From an uncultured bacterium (GTDB taxonomy: Bacteria > Patescibacteriota > Saccharimonadia > Saccharimonadales > Saccharimonadaceae), in contig CALMFC010000005.1 in NCBI GenBank assembly GCA_937863415.1, positions 124,001 to 188,000 of the forward strand: a stretch of DNA of 64,000 nucleotides, given 5' to 3'. How positions within the stretch are numbered: position 1 is the stretch's first letter; each line of letters opens with the position of its first letter. This document shows, piece after piece, positions 8,848 to 16,655 of this stretch. The notes under the pieces were generated by a model that saw nothing but the letters and a program-made list of their open reading frames with translations, did not search any database and was not told where the DNA came from. A program made the translations under genes and the position numbers.

Positions 8848-10326
8848 TTAAATCGATGCTTCCCAATCGAACAAAACGTTGTCTTCGCGGTAACCACCAC
8901 GACCTTCGCCAATTTGTTTGAAATCTTCGACAAATTCAATTGATTTAATGTATTTGACCATCTTGTAACCAAGTTTACGTTCACAGCGAAGCCTTAGTGG
9001 AGCACCGTGCTCTAGCGTTAGCGGTTTCCAGTTCATTTCATACGCCAAAATAGTCTGATCATCCCTCATATCACCTATACGAAGCGCTTCATAATAAGGT
9101 TTGCCTGAAGCGTCGACATCATATGCATGAAAAACGACGTATTTAGCTTTCTTACTAGGCTTTGCCCGTTTGATTATCTCACTAATATGAACACCACCCC
9201 ATTGACCAATGGCACTCCAACCTTGGATGCAAATATGCTTGGTAATTTGACCCTGATAAGGCATCGCTTTTATTTCATCTAGACTTAGGTTTAATTCATT
9301 CTCAACTAACCCACCAACTGATAGACGCCAATCCTTGTAATCACCCTTAGCTAACTTATGAAATTCTTCAGTTTCTGGTGGATAACCGTTAATGCGGAAA
9401 AACTCCGAAACATCTTCTTTCCTATAGGTTTTGCGCGGAACTAGACGTCCGAACAGTCCGTGAATAACTGGATTCATAATCGCCACTAATACACGACGTA
9501 CCCCAACACCGTGTCGTAACGTAACGTATGTCGCAATAACGTTGAAAACCAACAAGAATAATAGTGCCGAGACAAACACAATCAATGCAGCCGTAATGTT
9601 TACATCTGTTGTACCAAAAGTAATTAACTTAACGTTACGACCAAAATAAACGAGTGCTACTAGTACAACGTGGATAATTATAAATATCGAAAAGCCAATC
9701 ATCCCCAAGAAATGGATGCTACGCGCAACTTGTCTGCGTCCACCAAATAGCAACATAAACTTAGGAAAGCGATTAGTAAAAGCCGGTGACATAGCCAAGG
9801 CCGTCAAAATCATAATCGGAGCCAAGATAAACACAACGCCCGCATAGGTTAGTTGTTGCAACGAATCATATGGATTAAAGGCGCTTTCGGGTGGAATGTT
9901 GAGGGTTATGTAGTTAACAAAGTCATTAACCGCATTCGGAAATACACTCCAATCAGTTGGAATTAATCGTCGCCATTCGCCTGTAAAGAACATGTATGTG
10001 TAATAAACTAGCCCTGTAATAATCCAAATAATTGCCGTTGCAAAGTGCCAGTTTCGGCCCGCTCCAAACCTCTCATGACCTCCGCCGGGCATGGCGTAAT
10101 GTCCAATTCGCTCAGCCTCATCATGCGCTGTCCAAATCTTGTCTTTGGGCATTTTTTTCTTGCCAAATTTAATCCAATAATTATCACGACGCGTATGGTC
10201 AGTCCAATAAAGCATCGGATGGTCGTTAAGTATCTGCAACCCACTACGAATTAGCAAAATTATACAAAACAAATTAATGAAATGTGTAATTACAATCCAT
10301 AGTGGCATAGTCGCTGCTGCTTCCAT
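8848..10326 (-). CDS. cytochrome b561-like / sulfite-oxidase-like molybdopterin oxidoreductase fusion
   Basis: 492 aa. N-terminal half: about five membrane helices with histidines placed for heme b (SIHFLGMIGFSIFIIIHV near 215-232, also THF near the start), like b561/YedZ-type membrane electron carriers. C-terminal half (about 300-492): an oxidoreductase molybdopterin-binding domain with the expected Mo-ligand cysteine in ICIQGWS (Cys366) and the HGAPLRLR ... GYKMVKYIK motif. Expected role: two-electron oxidation or reduction linked to membrane electron flow; the substrate is unknown. TATAAT at 10333-10338 lies 6 bases before this ATG, which sets the start. Glutaredoxin, ArsR and CRP-type genes lie upstream on the same strand. 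Confidence 0.8.
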   Translation of the reverse strand: MEAAATMPLWIVITHFINLFCIILLIRSGLQILNDHPMLYWTDHTRRDNYWIKFGKKKMPKDKIWTAHDEAERIGHYAMPGGGHERFGAGRNWHFATAIIWIITGLVYYTYMFFTGEWRRLIPTDWSVFPNAVNDFVNYITLNIPPESAFNPYDSLQQLTYAGVVFILAPIMILTALAMSPAFTNRFPKFMLLFGGRRQVARSIHFLGMIGFSIFIIIHVVLVALVYFGRNVKLITFGTTDVNITAALIVFVSALLFLLVFNVIATYVTLRHGVGVRRVLVAIMNPVIHGLFGRLVPRKTYRKEDVSEFFRINGYPPETEEFHKLAKGDYKDWRLSVGGLVENELNLSLDEIKAMPYQGQITKHICIQGWSAIGQWGGVHISEIIKRAKPSKKAKYVVFHAYDVDASGKPYYEALRIGDMRDDQTILAYEMNWKPLTLEHGAPLRLRCERKLGYKMVKYIKSIEFVEDFKQIGEGRGGYREDNVLFDWEASI

Positions 10327-10332
10327 ACCTGC

Positions 10333-10338
10333 ATTATA
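10333..10338 (-). promoter_or_regulatory. -10 box (TATAAT) of the molybdoenzyme gene
   Basis: Perfect TATAAT on the minus strand, 6 bases upstream of the ATG at 10326. It decides the start codon and suggests a leaderless message. Confidence 0.6.
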
Positions 10339-10375
10339 CAACTTTAAATGTATATAAGTTTAAGAATATGATTGT

Positions 10376-10627
10376 CTAAGCTAGACCAAGCGCCATATCG
10401 ATTTGTAATCTGTCAAAACCAAGTATTTTTTCTTCTGAGCCGTCATCTTTTTCGATAATAGTAAACGGCACACCTAATTGACCACTTTTTTCATACAATT
10501 CTTTGGCTAAATTATGATCCTTGTCTGCGCTTTTCTCGTCGTATGATATATCTTTGCTTTGCAAATAGCTTTTTAGCATCTTGCAATATACACATGTGGC
10601 TGTACTATAGATTGTTATTTTTGGCAT
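10376..10627 (-). CDS. glutaredoxin-like thiol-disulfide protein
   Basis: 83 aa, the usual size of a glutaredoxin or NrdH-redoxin. Active site CVYC at residues 12-15 within ATCVYCKMLK, a cis-proline segment GVPFTII (about 53-59), and LGFDRLQI near the end where glutaredoxins bind glutathione or their reductase. It may reduce enzyme disulfides; the nearby ribonucleotide reductase is a natural client, but that link is inference. It starts 8 bases after the ArsR gene with AGGGGG as ribosome site, so the two are co-transcribed. Confidence 0.8.
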   Translation of the reverse strand: MPKITIYSTATCVYCKMLKSYLQSKDISYDEKSADKDHNLAKELYEKSGQLGVPFTIIEKDDGSEEKILGFDRLQIDMALGLA

Positions 10628-10635
10628 ATATCCCC

Positions 10636-10944
10636 CTAGATTTTATTAATTATAGTTACTAACTTTTCAGTCAATTGGTCGCCTGGTTTTAGCATGTAGC
10701 AAATCTTTTGACCCATACGCTGTCTATCAACCAACCCCACCATCTCGAATTTGCTGAAGTGCTGCGACACAGCCGACACGCTAATGTCAAGCTCGGCTGC
10801 AATATCACTAACGCACATTTTATTATTCAACATCAATAGTTTAAACAGCTTGTACCGTGTTTTATCACCCAAGAGCTGCATTGAATACATTAATCGCTCT
10901 TCGGATGTAGAGATGTCAGATTTTGGCTTACGAGTTAATTTCAT
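10636..10944 (-). CDS. ArsR-family winged-helix regulator
   Basis: 102 aa. Winged HTH spanning about 20-85, with the recognition helix in ISVSAVSQHFSKFEMVGLVD and a basic wing (RQRMGQKICYML), as in ArsR/SmtB repressors. Only one or two cysteines, and no ELCVCDL-type metal site: CVSDIAAEL sits at that helix, so a single Cys could act as a redox sensor. It heads an ArsR-glutaredoxin pair, suggesting redox control. A TAAAAT box lies 6 bases before the ATG and the palindrome AAGTACTT lies just upstream, a candidate self-operator. Confidence 0.8.
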   Translation of the reverse strand: MKLTRKPKSDISTSEERLMYSMQLLGDKTRYKLFKLLMLNNKMCVSDIAAELDISVSAVSQHFSKFEMVGLVDRQRMGQKICYMLKPGDQLTEKLVTIINKI

Positions 10945-10955
10945 ATTAGTATTTT

Positions 10956-10963
10956 AGCAAGTA
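10956..10963. promoter_or_regulatory. palindrome in the arsR promoter, candidate operator
   Basis: AAGTACTT lies about 12 bases upstream of the arsR start, directly next to its TAAAAT -10 box. A repressor bound here would block its own transcription. Short, so chance is not excluded. Confidence 0.3.
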
Positions 10964-10990
10964 CTTAAACATAACGCAACAACAAAATCC

Positions 10991-11641
10991 TCAAACACTC
11001 AGACCAAGACGTGTCTTTAGCTTATCTAACGACAAGATAATGCCCTGTCTGGTTACTGTGATTAATTCATCACAGGCAAGTTTATGTAACTCACGCCCTA
11101 CAGTCTCGCGCGCTAGACCACTTCGTTCCGCTAGATTTACTTGCTTTACATTAATAATTGCATGTGAATCATCCGATATCTGGCCGAACCGATAAGCCTC
11201 GGTTATTAGCTCGAAGATTAATCGCTCTGAGGCCACTCCGCTAGCTGCAAACACCAATCGGCTTTGAATTGCATCTGCCCCGACATACACCCGCCTAAGT
11301 AGGTCAAATAAAACATCGCTATTATCATGTAAGAATTGTACTGCCACACCTACATCAACCGTCCTGACAGTTACGTCTTTAAATGCTGCATAAAAATATA
11401 CGTTTGGCGATTTGGTAATTGCCCAGGACATTGGGAAAAACGCTCCTTGCCTAAACATATTGACCGCCAGCTTGTTGCCTTCGCTCGTTATATCATATTG
11501 TTCAACAATTCCATCCACCAAAAACATAACACCTGGCGGCTCTTCGCCCGCAAAGACGATTGTCTCACCCTGTTTATAAAATTTTGGAGCCCCCTGTGCA
11601 AAGAATTTCTCGATTTTTTCACTAACTGTTTGCTGTTTCAT
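10991..11641 (-). CDS. CRP/FNR-family regulator, CRP type
   Basis: 216 aa. N-terminal cyclic-nucleotide-binding-like beta barrel (about 15-115: PPGVMFLVDGIVEQYDIT, AFFPMSWAI), dimer helix, then a C-terminal HTH (about 160-195) with LARETVGREL. RETVGR is the same recognition sequence as in E. coli CRP, predicting a TGTGA half-site, and a perfect TGTGA-N6-TCACA lies in the divergent intergenic region. There is no N-terminal cysteine cluster, so an FNR iron-sulfur sensor is unlikely. The start is ATG 11641, 7 bases after TATATT; a TTG at 11650 would overlap that box. The effector is unknown. Confidence 0.85.
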   Translation of the reverse strand: MKQQTVSEKIEKFFAQGAPKFYKQGETIVFAGEEPPGVMFLVDGIVEQYDITSEGNKLAVNMFRQGAFFPMSWAITKSPNVYFYAAFKDVTVRTVDVGVAVQFLHDNSDVLFDLLRRVYVGADAIQSRLVFAASGVASERLIFELITEAYRFGQISDDSHAIINVKQVNLAERSGLARETVGRELHKLACDELITVTRQGIILSLDKLKTRLGLSV

Positions 11642-11648
11642 AATTATC

Positions 11649-11654
11649 AATATA
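11649..11654 (-). promoter_or_regulatory. -10 box (TATATT) of the crp-like gene
   Basis: TATATT on the minus strand ends 7 bases before ATG 11641. Two direct copies of GGTGTATAWT (A/T at W) lie in this promoter area, the second overlapping this box. Confidence 0.45.
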
Positions 11655-11719
11655 CACCCTTTTAATTAATTATACACCATATCTAGCGTATGATGTGTTG
11701 TTTATTACACCATATGTAT

Positions 11720-11735
11720 TGTGACGGCTGTCACA
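11720..11735. promoter_or_regulatory. CRP-type operator between crp-like gene and nrdJ
   Basis: TGTGACGGCTGTCACA is a perfect palindrome matching the CRP consensus TGTGA-N6-TCACA. The centre (11727.5) is 41.5 bases upstream of the start site expected from the nrdJ -10 box, which is the class II activator position. It lies about 80 bases from the start of the regulator gene and may also control that gene. Confidence 0.8.
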
Positions 11736-11756
11736 TCATAAAGCACAAGCACGTCC

Positions 11757-11762
11757 TATAGT
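11757..11762 (+). promoter_or_regulatory. -10 box (TATAGT) of nrdJ
   Basis: TATAGT with no good -35 hexamer; the operator occupies that place, as at activator-dependent promoters. An AGGGG ribosome site follows at 11784-11788. Confidence 0.55.
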
Positions 11763-11793
11763 CAGCAATACACATCAACAAATAGGGGAATAT

Positions 11794-13680
11794 ATGAATC
11801 AAACACCATATCAACAATTTATTTTTTATCAATTCTATGCTCGTTGGAACAATGAATTCGGGCGACGTGAAACTTGGGCCGAGGCTGTTACGCGGTTTAT
11901 GGACTATATGAAATTCAAAATGGGTGACAAACTAACTAACGATGAATATATTAACGTCGAATCAGCTATATTGAACCAAGATATTTGTCCGTCAATGAGA
12001 CTACTTTGGTCAGCAGGACAAGCCGCTGACAAATCAAACGTATGTGCTTACAATTGTGCCTACATTGCTCCTTCTAATTGGCAAGATATTTCTGAAATTA
12101 TGTACGTTTCGATGTGTGGTGCAGGTTGTGGCTTTGCCGCCGAAAAAGAAAATGTCCACCAGTTCCCTACCATCAAGAAGCAAACGGGTGTAGTTAAACC
12201 AACAATCGTCGTCAAAGACAGTCGCGAAGGTTGGTGCGATGCGTTTAAAACTGCAGCTGATATTTGGACCAGTGGTAGTGACGTCAAGCTCGACTATTCT
12301 AACGTCAGACCAGCCGGTGCCAAACTTAAAACCATGGGTGGACGTGCCTCGGGTCCACAACCACTAATAGATTTGATGGAATACACTCGTAGCAAAATCT
12401 TATCGCGTCAGGGTAAAAAACTTACAACACTCGACATTCACGATATCATTTGCCAAGTTGGACAAATCGTCGTGGCTGGTGGTGTTCGTCGATCGGCATT
12501 AATATCTCTATCAGACCTAGATGACACCAAGATTCGCGATTCCAAGAAAGGTAAGTTTTGGACCGACAACCCACAGCGCGCTATGGCCAATAACTCTGCT
12601 GTCTATAAATCCAAGCCTTCGATTGGAGAGTTTTTAGAAGAATGGACCGCACTTGTAAACTCGGGTAGTGGCGAACGAGGTATCTTTAACCGCGGCGAAA
12701 TCTTGAACCAGGTACCAGCTCGACGAGCCAAAAAATTAAAGGGTCAACATCAGATTGGCGTAAACCCTTGCGGTGAAATCTATCTGCGCTCCAAGCAATT
12801 TTGTAACCTATCATCGATTGTCGTTAGGCCAAGTGACGACATGCCTAATTTGTTACGAAAAATGCGACTAGCTACCATCGTTGGCACATATCAAGCAACC
12901 TTAACGGACTTCGGATACCTTAGTAAGGATTGGCAACGTAACTGCGAGGAAGAGCAACTACTGGGTATATCAATTACCGGTTACTACGATAACGACATCG
13001 TCCGTAACGATGATAACCTAGAGGCACTTCGAACCGAAGCTATCAAGGCTAATCGTAAATACGCCAAACGATTTGGATCTAACCCCTCAACTGCTATCAC
13101 CTGTGTTAAACCTCACGGGAATTCTGGTCAGCTACTTGGGGTTGGGTCGGGCATGCACCCTTGGTTCTCGAAATACTTTGTCCGACGTGTACGAATTAGC
13201 GCACATGATCCTTTGTATGAATTTGCAGTCGATCAGGGGGTGCCGGTTAATCCCGAAGTTGGAAGCACCACGGAATCTGCTACTACCTTTGTTTTGGAAT
13301 TTCCCGTCAAAGCACCCGATGGCGCTATAACTTCTAGTGAGGTCTCAGCTATTCAAATGTTAACCGAATGGCAGCGACTCAAGAAACACTTCACCGAACA
13401 TAACCCATCCGTAACAATTTACGCCGATAATGATGAGTGGCTGGGCGTAGCTGACTTTGTCTATAAAAACTGGAGTGATGTTGGCGGCTTGTCATTCCTT
13501 CCTCGCAATGATCACGTCTACGAGCTAGCGCCTTACGAAGCAATCACTGAGGATGAATATCTAAAACGTGTCGAAGAGCTTGGAGAAATTGACTTCTCTA
13601 TGCTCAAATTCTACGAATCAAACGATCAAACAACTGGCGCCAAAGAATTAGCTTGTGTCGCTGGAATTTGCGAAGTATAG
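11794..13680 (+). CDS. nrdJ: adenosylcobalamin-dependent ribonucleoside-triphosphate reductase (class II)
   Basis: 628 aa. Makes deoxyribonucleotides with a B12-generated thiyl radical, independent of oxygen. Closest in plan to the monomeric Lactobacillus leichmannii-type enzyme. NPCGE at 324-328 gives the thiyl cysteine (Cys326), with Asn324 and Glu328; Cys337, eleven residues on, and a cysteine in SNVCAYNCAYIA (about 78-82) form the reducing pair; the C-terminus ends CVAGICEV, the swinging Cys621/Cys626 pair. Somewhat shorter than the L. leichmannii enzyme and with no ATP-cone. Its promoter carries a CRP-type operator. Two small genes for possible corrinoid capture follow in the same operon. 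Confidence 0.9.
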   Translation: MNQTPYQQFIFYQFYARWNNEFGRRETWAEAVTRFMDYMKFKMGDKLTNDEYINVESAILNQDICPSMRLLWSAGQAADKSNVCAYNCAYIAPSNWQDISEIMYVSMCGAGCGFAAEKENVHQFPTIKKQTGVVKPTIVVKDSREGWCDAFKTAADIWTSGSDVKLDYSNVRPAGAKLKTMGGRASGPQPLIDLMEYTRSKILSRQGKKLTTLDIHDIICQVGQIVVAGGVRRSALISLSDLDDTKIRDSKKGKFWTDNPQRAMANNSAVYKSKPSIGEFLEEWTALVNSGSGERGIFNRGEILNQVPARRAKKLKGQHQIGVNPCGEIYLRSKQFCNLSSIVVRPSDDMPNLLRKMRLATIVGTYQATLTDFGYLSKDWQRNCEEEQLLGISITGYYDNDIVRNDDNLEALRTEAIKANRKYAKRFGSNPSTAITCVKPHGNSGQLLGVGSGMHPWFSKYFVRRVRISAHDPLYEFAVDQGVPVNPEVGSTTESATTFVLEFPVKAPDGAITSSEVSAIQMLTEWQRLKKHFTEHNPSVTIYADNDEWLGVADFVYKNWSDVGGLSFLPRNDHVYELAPYEAITEDEYLKRVEELGEIDFSMLKFYESNDQTTGAKELACVAGICEV

Positions 13681-13688
13681 AGAGGTAT

Positions 13689-14075
13689 ATGATGAAACGA
13701 ACAAATATATATATCATCTCAATTGTTGCCGCTGTCATACTATTAGTGACTGGAATACTATGGACACTAAACAGACCGAACGAACGGGTCGCTGAACAAC
13801 CGTCAAATTCAATAATAAAATCTCAACGCACCGAAATCATCTATACGGCAAAGCCTGGTGAGACTTCCTTAAAACAACTCAAAGAAGAAGCTAACGACGT
13901 CATTACAAAAACTAGTGATTTCGGCGAATACGTTGACTCGATTGAGGGTCATCAGGGTGGCACTGACGGTAAATACTGGAGTTTTTATATTAATGGAACC
14001 ATGTCAGATGTAGGCGCAGATAGTTATATGCAGAAGGGAGGAGAGGTAATCACATGGAAATTCCAAAAACTCTAA
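13689..14075 (+). CDS. membrane-anchored DUF4430 (transcobalamin C-terminal-like) protein
   Basis: 128 aa. N-terminal anchor helix (about 7-28), then a DUF4430-type domain (about 55-128) with the family phrases TSLKQLKEEA, DSIEGHQGGTDGKYWSFYING and GGEVITWKFQKL. DUF4430 is related to the beta domain of transcobalamin and intrinsic factor and occurs near corrinoid and ECF transport genes. It starts 8 bases after nrdJ and overlaps the next gene by 22 bases, so the three form an operon; a role in holding or passing cobalamin is inferred from that. ATG at 13689 follows AGAGG; 13692 is an alternative. Confidence 0.75.
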   Translation: MMKRTNIYIISIVAAVILLVTGILWTLNRPNERVAEQPSNSIIKSQRTEIIYTAKPGETSLKQLKEEANDVITKTSDFGEYVDSIEGHQGGTDGKYWSFYINGTMSDVGADSYMQKGGEVITWKFQKL

Positions 14076-14608
14076 TTAAATATAGGTTCCATCTGTTAAT
14101 ACTAGGTCTCATACTGTTTGGTATCGGTTGGAGATTAATTCCGCACATCCCCAACTTTGCGCCTATCGGTGCTATTGCTATTACCGCAGGTATGATGCTT
14201 CATTGGCGCAAGGCTGTCTTTATACCACTTGTAATTATGATCATAACCGACATTACAATTGGATTATATAGTGGGTTCATTTGGACATGGCTGAGCGTTG
14301 CTATTATTCCACTAGCAGGTTATCTATTACGACGCTTACCGCAAACTTGGCGCATTTCATTTGGCGCACTTGGAGCTAGCTTGATATTCTTCATCGTTTC
14401 TAACTTTGGTGTTTGGGTGGCTAGCGGCATGTACAGTCATACGCTAACTGGATTAATTGATTGTTACGTCATGGCACTACCATTCCTTCGCGCCACCTTA
14501 GTTTCAGATTTAGTCTTTACAGCGACGTTTATAACAGTATTTGAATATAGTGCAACGTTATTAAAAACAAGAACAACGCATTTGTTGAGTGTCGCTAAAC
14601 ACGCTTAA
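14054..14608 (+). CDS. integral membrane protein, DUF6580-like (ECF S-component-like)
   Basis: 184 aa with about five to six membrane helices. PHIPNFAPIGAIAITAGMM near the N-terminus and a later TDITIGLYSG match the DUF6580 pattern, which resembles substrate-binding S components of ECF vitamin transporters. Strong ribosome site GGAGGAG inside the end of the previous gene, whose last 22 bases it overlaps, so translation is coupled. Behind a B12-dependent enzyme and a DUF4430 protein, corrinoid uptake is the simplest role, but no ECF ATPase or T component is in the window. Confidence 0.7.
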   Translation: MEIPKTLIKYRFHLLILGLILFGIGWRLIPHIPNFAPIGAIAITAGMMLHWRKAVFIPLVIMIITDITIGLYSGFIWTWLSVAIIPLAGYLLRRLPQTWRISFGALGASLIFFIVSNFGVWVASGMYSHTLTGLIDCYVMALPFLRATLVSDLVFTATFITVFEYSATLLKTRTTHLLSVAKHA

Positions 14609-14672
14609 TTAGATGCTTGAAACTTATTCTTAACACCTAGTACGCCGCTGTAGTATTATATAAAGATTAACC

Positions 14673-15857
14673 ATGACTAAATTAAAACACACAAAAACAA
14701 ATCCAAAATACCGAGCGCTAATCCTTGCAATTCTGGCTTTGATTATCAATTTTTGGGCCTGGTCATTACTTAGCCCCCTAGGTACACAATACGGAACCGA
14801 GTTAGCTCTCAGCCCACTACAACTCTCTTTACTTTTAGCTGTGCCAGTAATTATCGGTTCACTCGGACGAATCCCGCTCGGTATGATAACCGACAAGATT
14901 GGTGGTAGATTGGCTTTTATAATTGTTAGCCTGCTAACTTCACTGCCGGTATTCGGACTAGCTATAGTCGACGGATTCGATAGCTTATTAATTGTCGCTG
15001 TTTTATTAGGAATCGGTGGAGCATCATTTGTAATCGGTGTACCATATATCAGCGCTTGGTTTGAGCCCAAACGAAGAGGCCTGGTCATTGGGTTGTATAG
15101 TTTGGGTAATGCTGGTACTGCTCTATCTGGTTTTTTAACGCCTCAACTAACCGAAACTATCGGCAGAGATCTAACTTACGTCATTATTGGAACACTGCTC
15201 GTGATTATAGCGATACTATTTATGACACTAGGCCAAAATGCGCCCAACTGGAAACCCTCGTCTGGCTCATCGCTTGCTAGGCTTAAAAAAGCCATTTTAT
15301 TTCCCGTAACACTAAACATGTCAATTATTTACGCCTTAACTTTTGGTGCAATTGTCGCGTTTGGAGTATACCTACCGGTTATTTTAAAAGAAGCTTACGG
15401 CATAACGTTAATTGATGCCGCCGCGCGAGCAGCTGGCTTCATACTACTAGCTACCTTAGCAAAACCAGTCGGTGGATGGCTTAGTGACAAAATCGGCGGC
15501 AGACATATTATCAAATTATCTTTACTAGCAATAGCTTTACTGGCAGGCTTTATCGCTTTTCAACCAACACTCGCTATTCAAACGACCATCGCCTATCTGT
15601 CGCTTGCCTTTATGCTTGGAGTTGCTAGCGGCGCGGTATTTGCACAGGTTAGCAAATTAACGCCCCCTAATATAATGGGTAGCGTCACCGGAATAGTTGG
15701 GGCAGCTGGTGGACTTGGTGGTTTCTTGCCTCCACTAATACTTGGTTTGACCTATCAATACGCCGAGTCTTATGGGCCAGCGCTAATCATGCTGTCGCTT
15801 AGCGCACTTATCGTCCTGCTCTATGTAAGTTTTCGATTTAAAAAAAATTCTTATTAA
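14673..15857 (+). CDS. MFS transporter, NarK/NNP-like (nitrate/nitrite)
   Basis: 394 aa, 12 predicted helices, the normal length of the family. The loop GRIPLGMITDKIGGR is the MFS motif A. Two glycine-rich segments, YSLGNAGTALSGF (near 145) and VTGIVGAAGGLGGFLPPLILG (near 345), sit where the nitrate/nitrite porter family has its signature sequences. Transport of nitrate or nitrite is therefore likely, though other anions cannot be excluded. Its 3' end overlaps the convergent rhodanese gene by 20 bases. It is separate from the operon before it (64-base gap with TATTAT-like boxes). Confidence 0.75.
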   Translation: MTKLKHTKTNPKYRALILAILALIINFWAWSLLSPLGTQYGTELALSPLQLSLLLAVPVIIGSLGRIPLGMITDKIGGRLAFIIVSLLTSLPVFGLAIVDGFDSLLIVAVLLGIGGASFVIGVPYISAWFEPKRRGLVIGLYSLGNAGTALSGFLTPQLTETIGRDLTYVIIGTLLVIIAILFMTLGQNAPNWKPSSGSSLARLKKAILFPVTLNMSIIYALTFGAIVAFGVYLPVILKEAYGITLIDAAARAAGFILLATLAKPVGGWLSDKIGGRHIIKLSLLAIALLAGFIAFQPTLAIQTTIAYLSLAFMLGVASGAVFAQVSKLTPPNIMGSVTGIVGAAGGLGGFLPPLILGLTYQYAESYGPALIMLSLSALIVLLYVSFRFKKNSY

Positions 15858-16101
15858 CGTGGCCGGCGTTTATGCCGTTGACCAAGTTAGTAAAGCCCAT
15901 TTGTTTTAATATTTGCATTGACGCAGCAGAACGACTACCTGTCTTGCAATATAGAACAAGCTCAGTATCTTTTTTAACATTCTCTAAGCCAGAACTTCCA
16001 GACATCAGAGTCCCTGGAGGAATATTAATCGCCCCGTCAACATGACCCGATTCGTATTCGAACGGTTCACGCACGTCAATGATTATTCTAGATTGATTCA
16101 T
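15838..16101 (-). CDS. single-domain rhodanese-like sulfurtransferase
   Basis: 87 aa, the size of a single GlpE/PspE-like rhodanese. IDVREPFEYESGHVDGAINIP and active-site loop CKTGSR (Cys near residue 51) are diagnostic; the cysteine carries a persulfide in this family. It likely handles sulfane sulfur; no partner lies next to it, but the sulfite-oxidase-like enzyme at 8848 is in the same region. The last codons overlap the convergent transporter gene. Confidence 0.85.
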   Translation of the reverse strand: MNQSRIIIDVREPFEYESGHVDGAINIPPGTLMSGSSGLENVKKDTELVLYCKTGSRSAASMQILKQMGFTNLVNGINAGHVNKNFF

Positions 16102-16125
16102 TTATATAATTATACCAAGAGACTA

Positions 16126-16590
16126 CTATTCGGAGCTGTCGGGTTTATCGGATAATTTATCTAGACCAACTTTAAAATATTCTTCCAAAACTGCGTGTCT
16201 TTTCGGGCCCATACCTTCAAAAATCTTTGACAGATCTACTAACTGCTGAGTTAGATACACCTCGCTTACTTCAGAACTATCGCTTTCATGCCTGTATTGT
16301 CCTTGAAAATTACCTGCGTATTGTGACGCACTTCTCGCTAGTATTTTCCATATATTAGTTCCGATTGATCCATTCACCCCAGCTAAATCACTGTGGCTCG
16401 CAAATTTAACCAAATCGACCTCTGTAGCCGGCACTATGATTCTTTCACTTTTTTCATCTGCATCAGCGGCATAAGCTGCTTCAACCGCAATCCTCAAATT
16501 CTCTTGTGCCACCTTGCGCCATGATTTTTGGGAGTCTTTACTTTCGACTCCAAAATTTGGCTCTTGAAATGGTGTATCGGTTTCATTCAT
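16126..16590 (-). CDS. hypothetical cytosolic protein
   Basis: 154 aa, acidic, rich in Ser, Glu and Ala, with no signal peptide or membrane helix. Disordered ends (first 25 and last 10 residues) flank a mostly helical core. I do not recognise it. It is divergent from the ThrE-like exporter with a 65-base spacer and lies 24 bases upstream of the rhodanese on the same strand. Confidence 0.5.
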   Translation of the reverse strand: MNETDTPFQEPNFGVESKDSQKSWRKVAQENLRIAVEAAYAADADEKSERIIVPATEVDLVKFASHSDLAGVNGSIGTNIWKILARSASQYAGNFQGQYRHESDSSEVSEVYLTQQLVDLSKIFEGMGPKRHAVLEEYFKVGLDKLSDKPDSSE

Positions 16591-16642
16591 CTTACAATAT
16601 TACAACAAAACGTTTGAAATGTCAAGGTATTAGCACTAGTGT

Positions 16643-16648
16643 TATAAT
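16643..16648 (+). promoter_or_regulatory. -10 box (TATAAT) of the ThrE-like gene
   Basis: TATAAT with a 7-base gap to ATG 16656. It rules out the longer in-frame extension upstream and points to a leaderless mRNA. Confidence 0.55.
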
Positions 16649-16655
16649 CATTGTA

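Noticed and set aside
10991-11641. FNR-type oxygen sensor
   Set aside because: The N-terminal cysteine cluster is absent and the recognition helix and operator are of CRP type.
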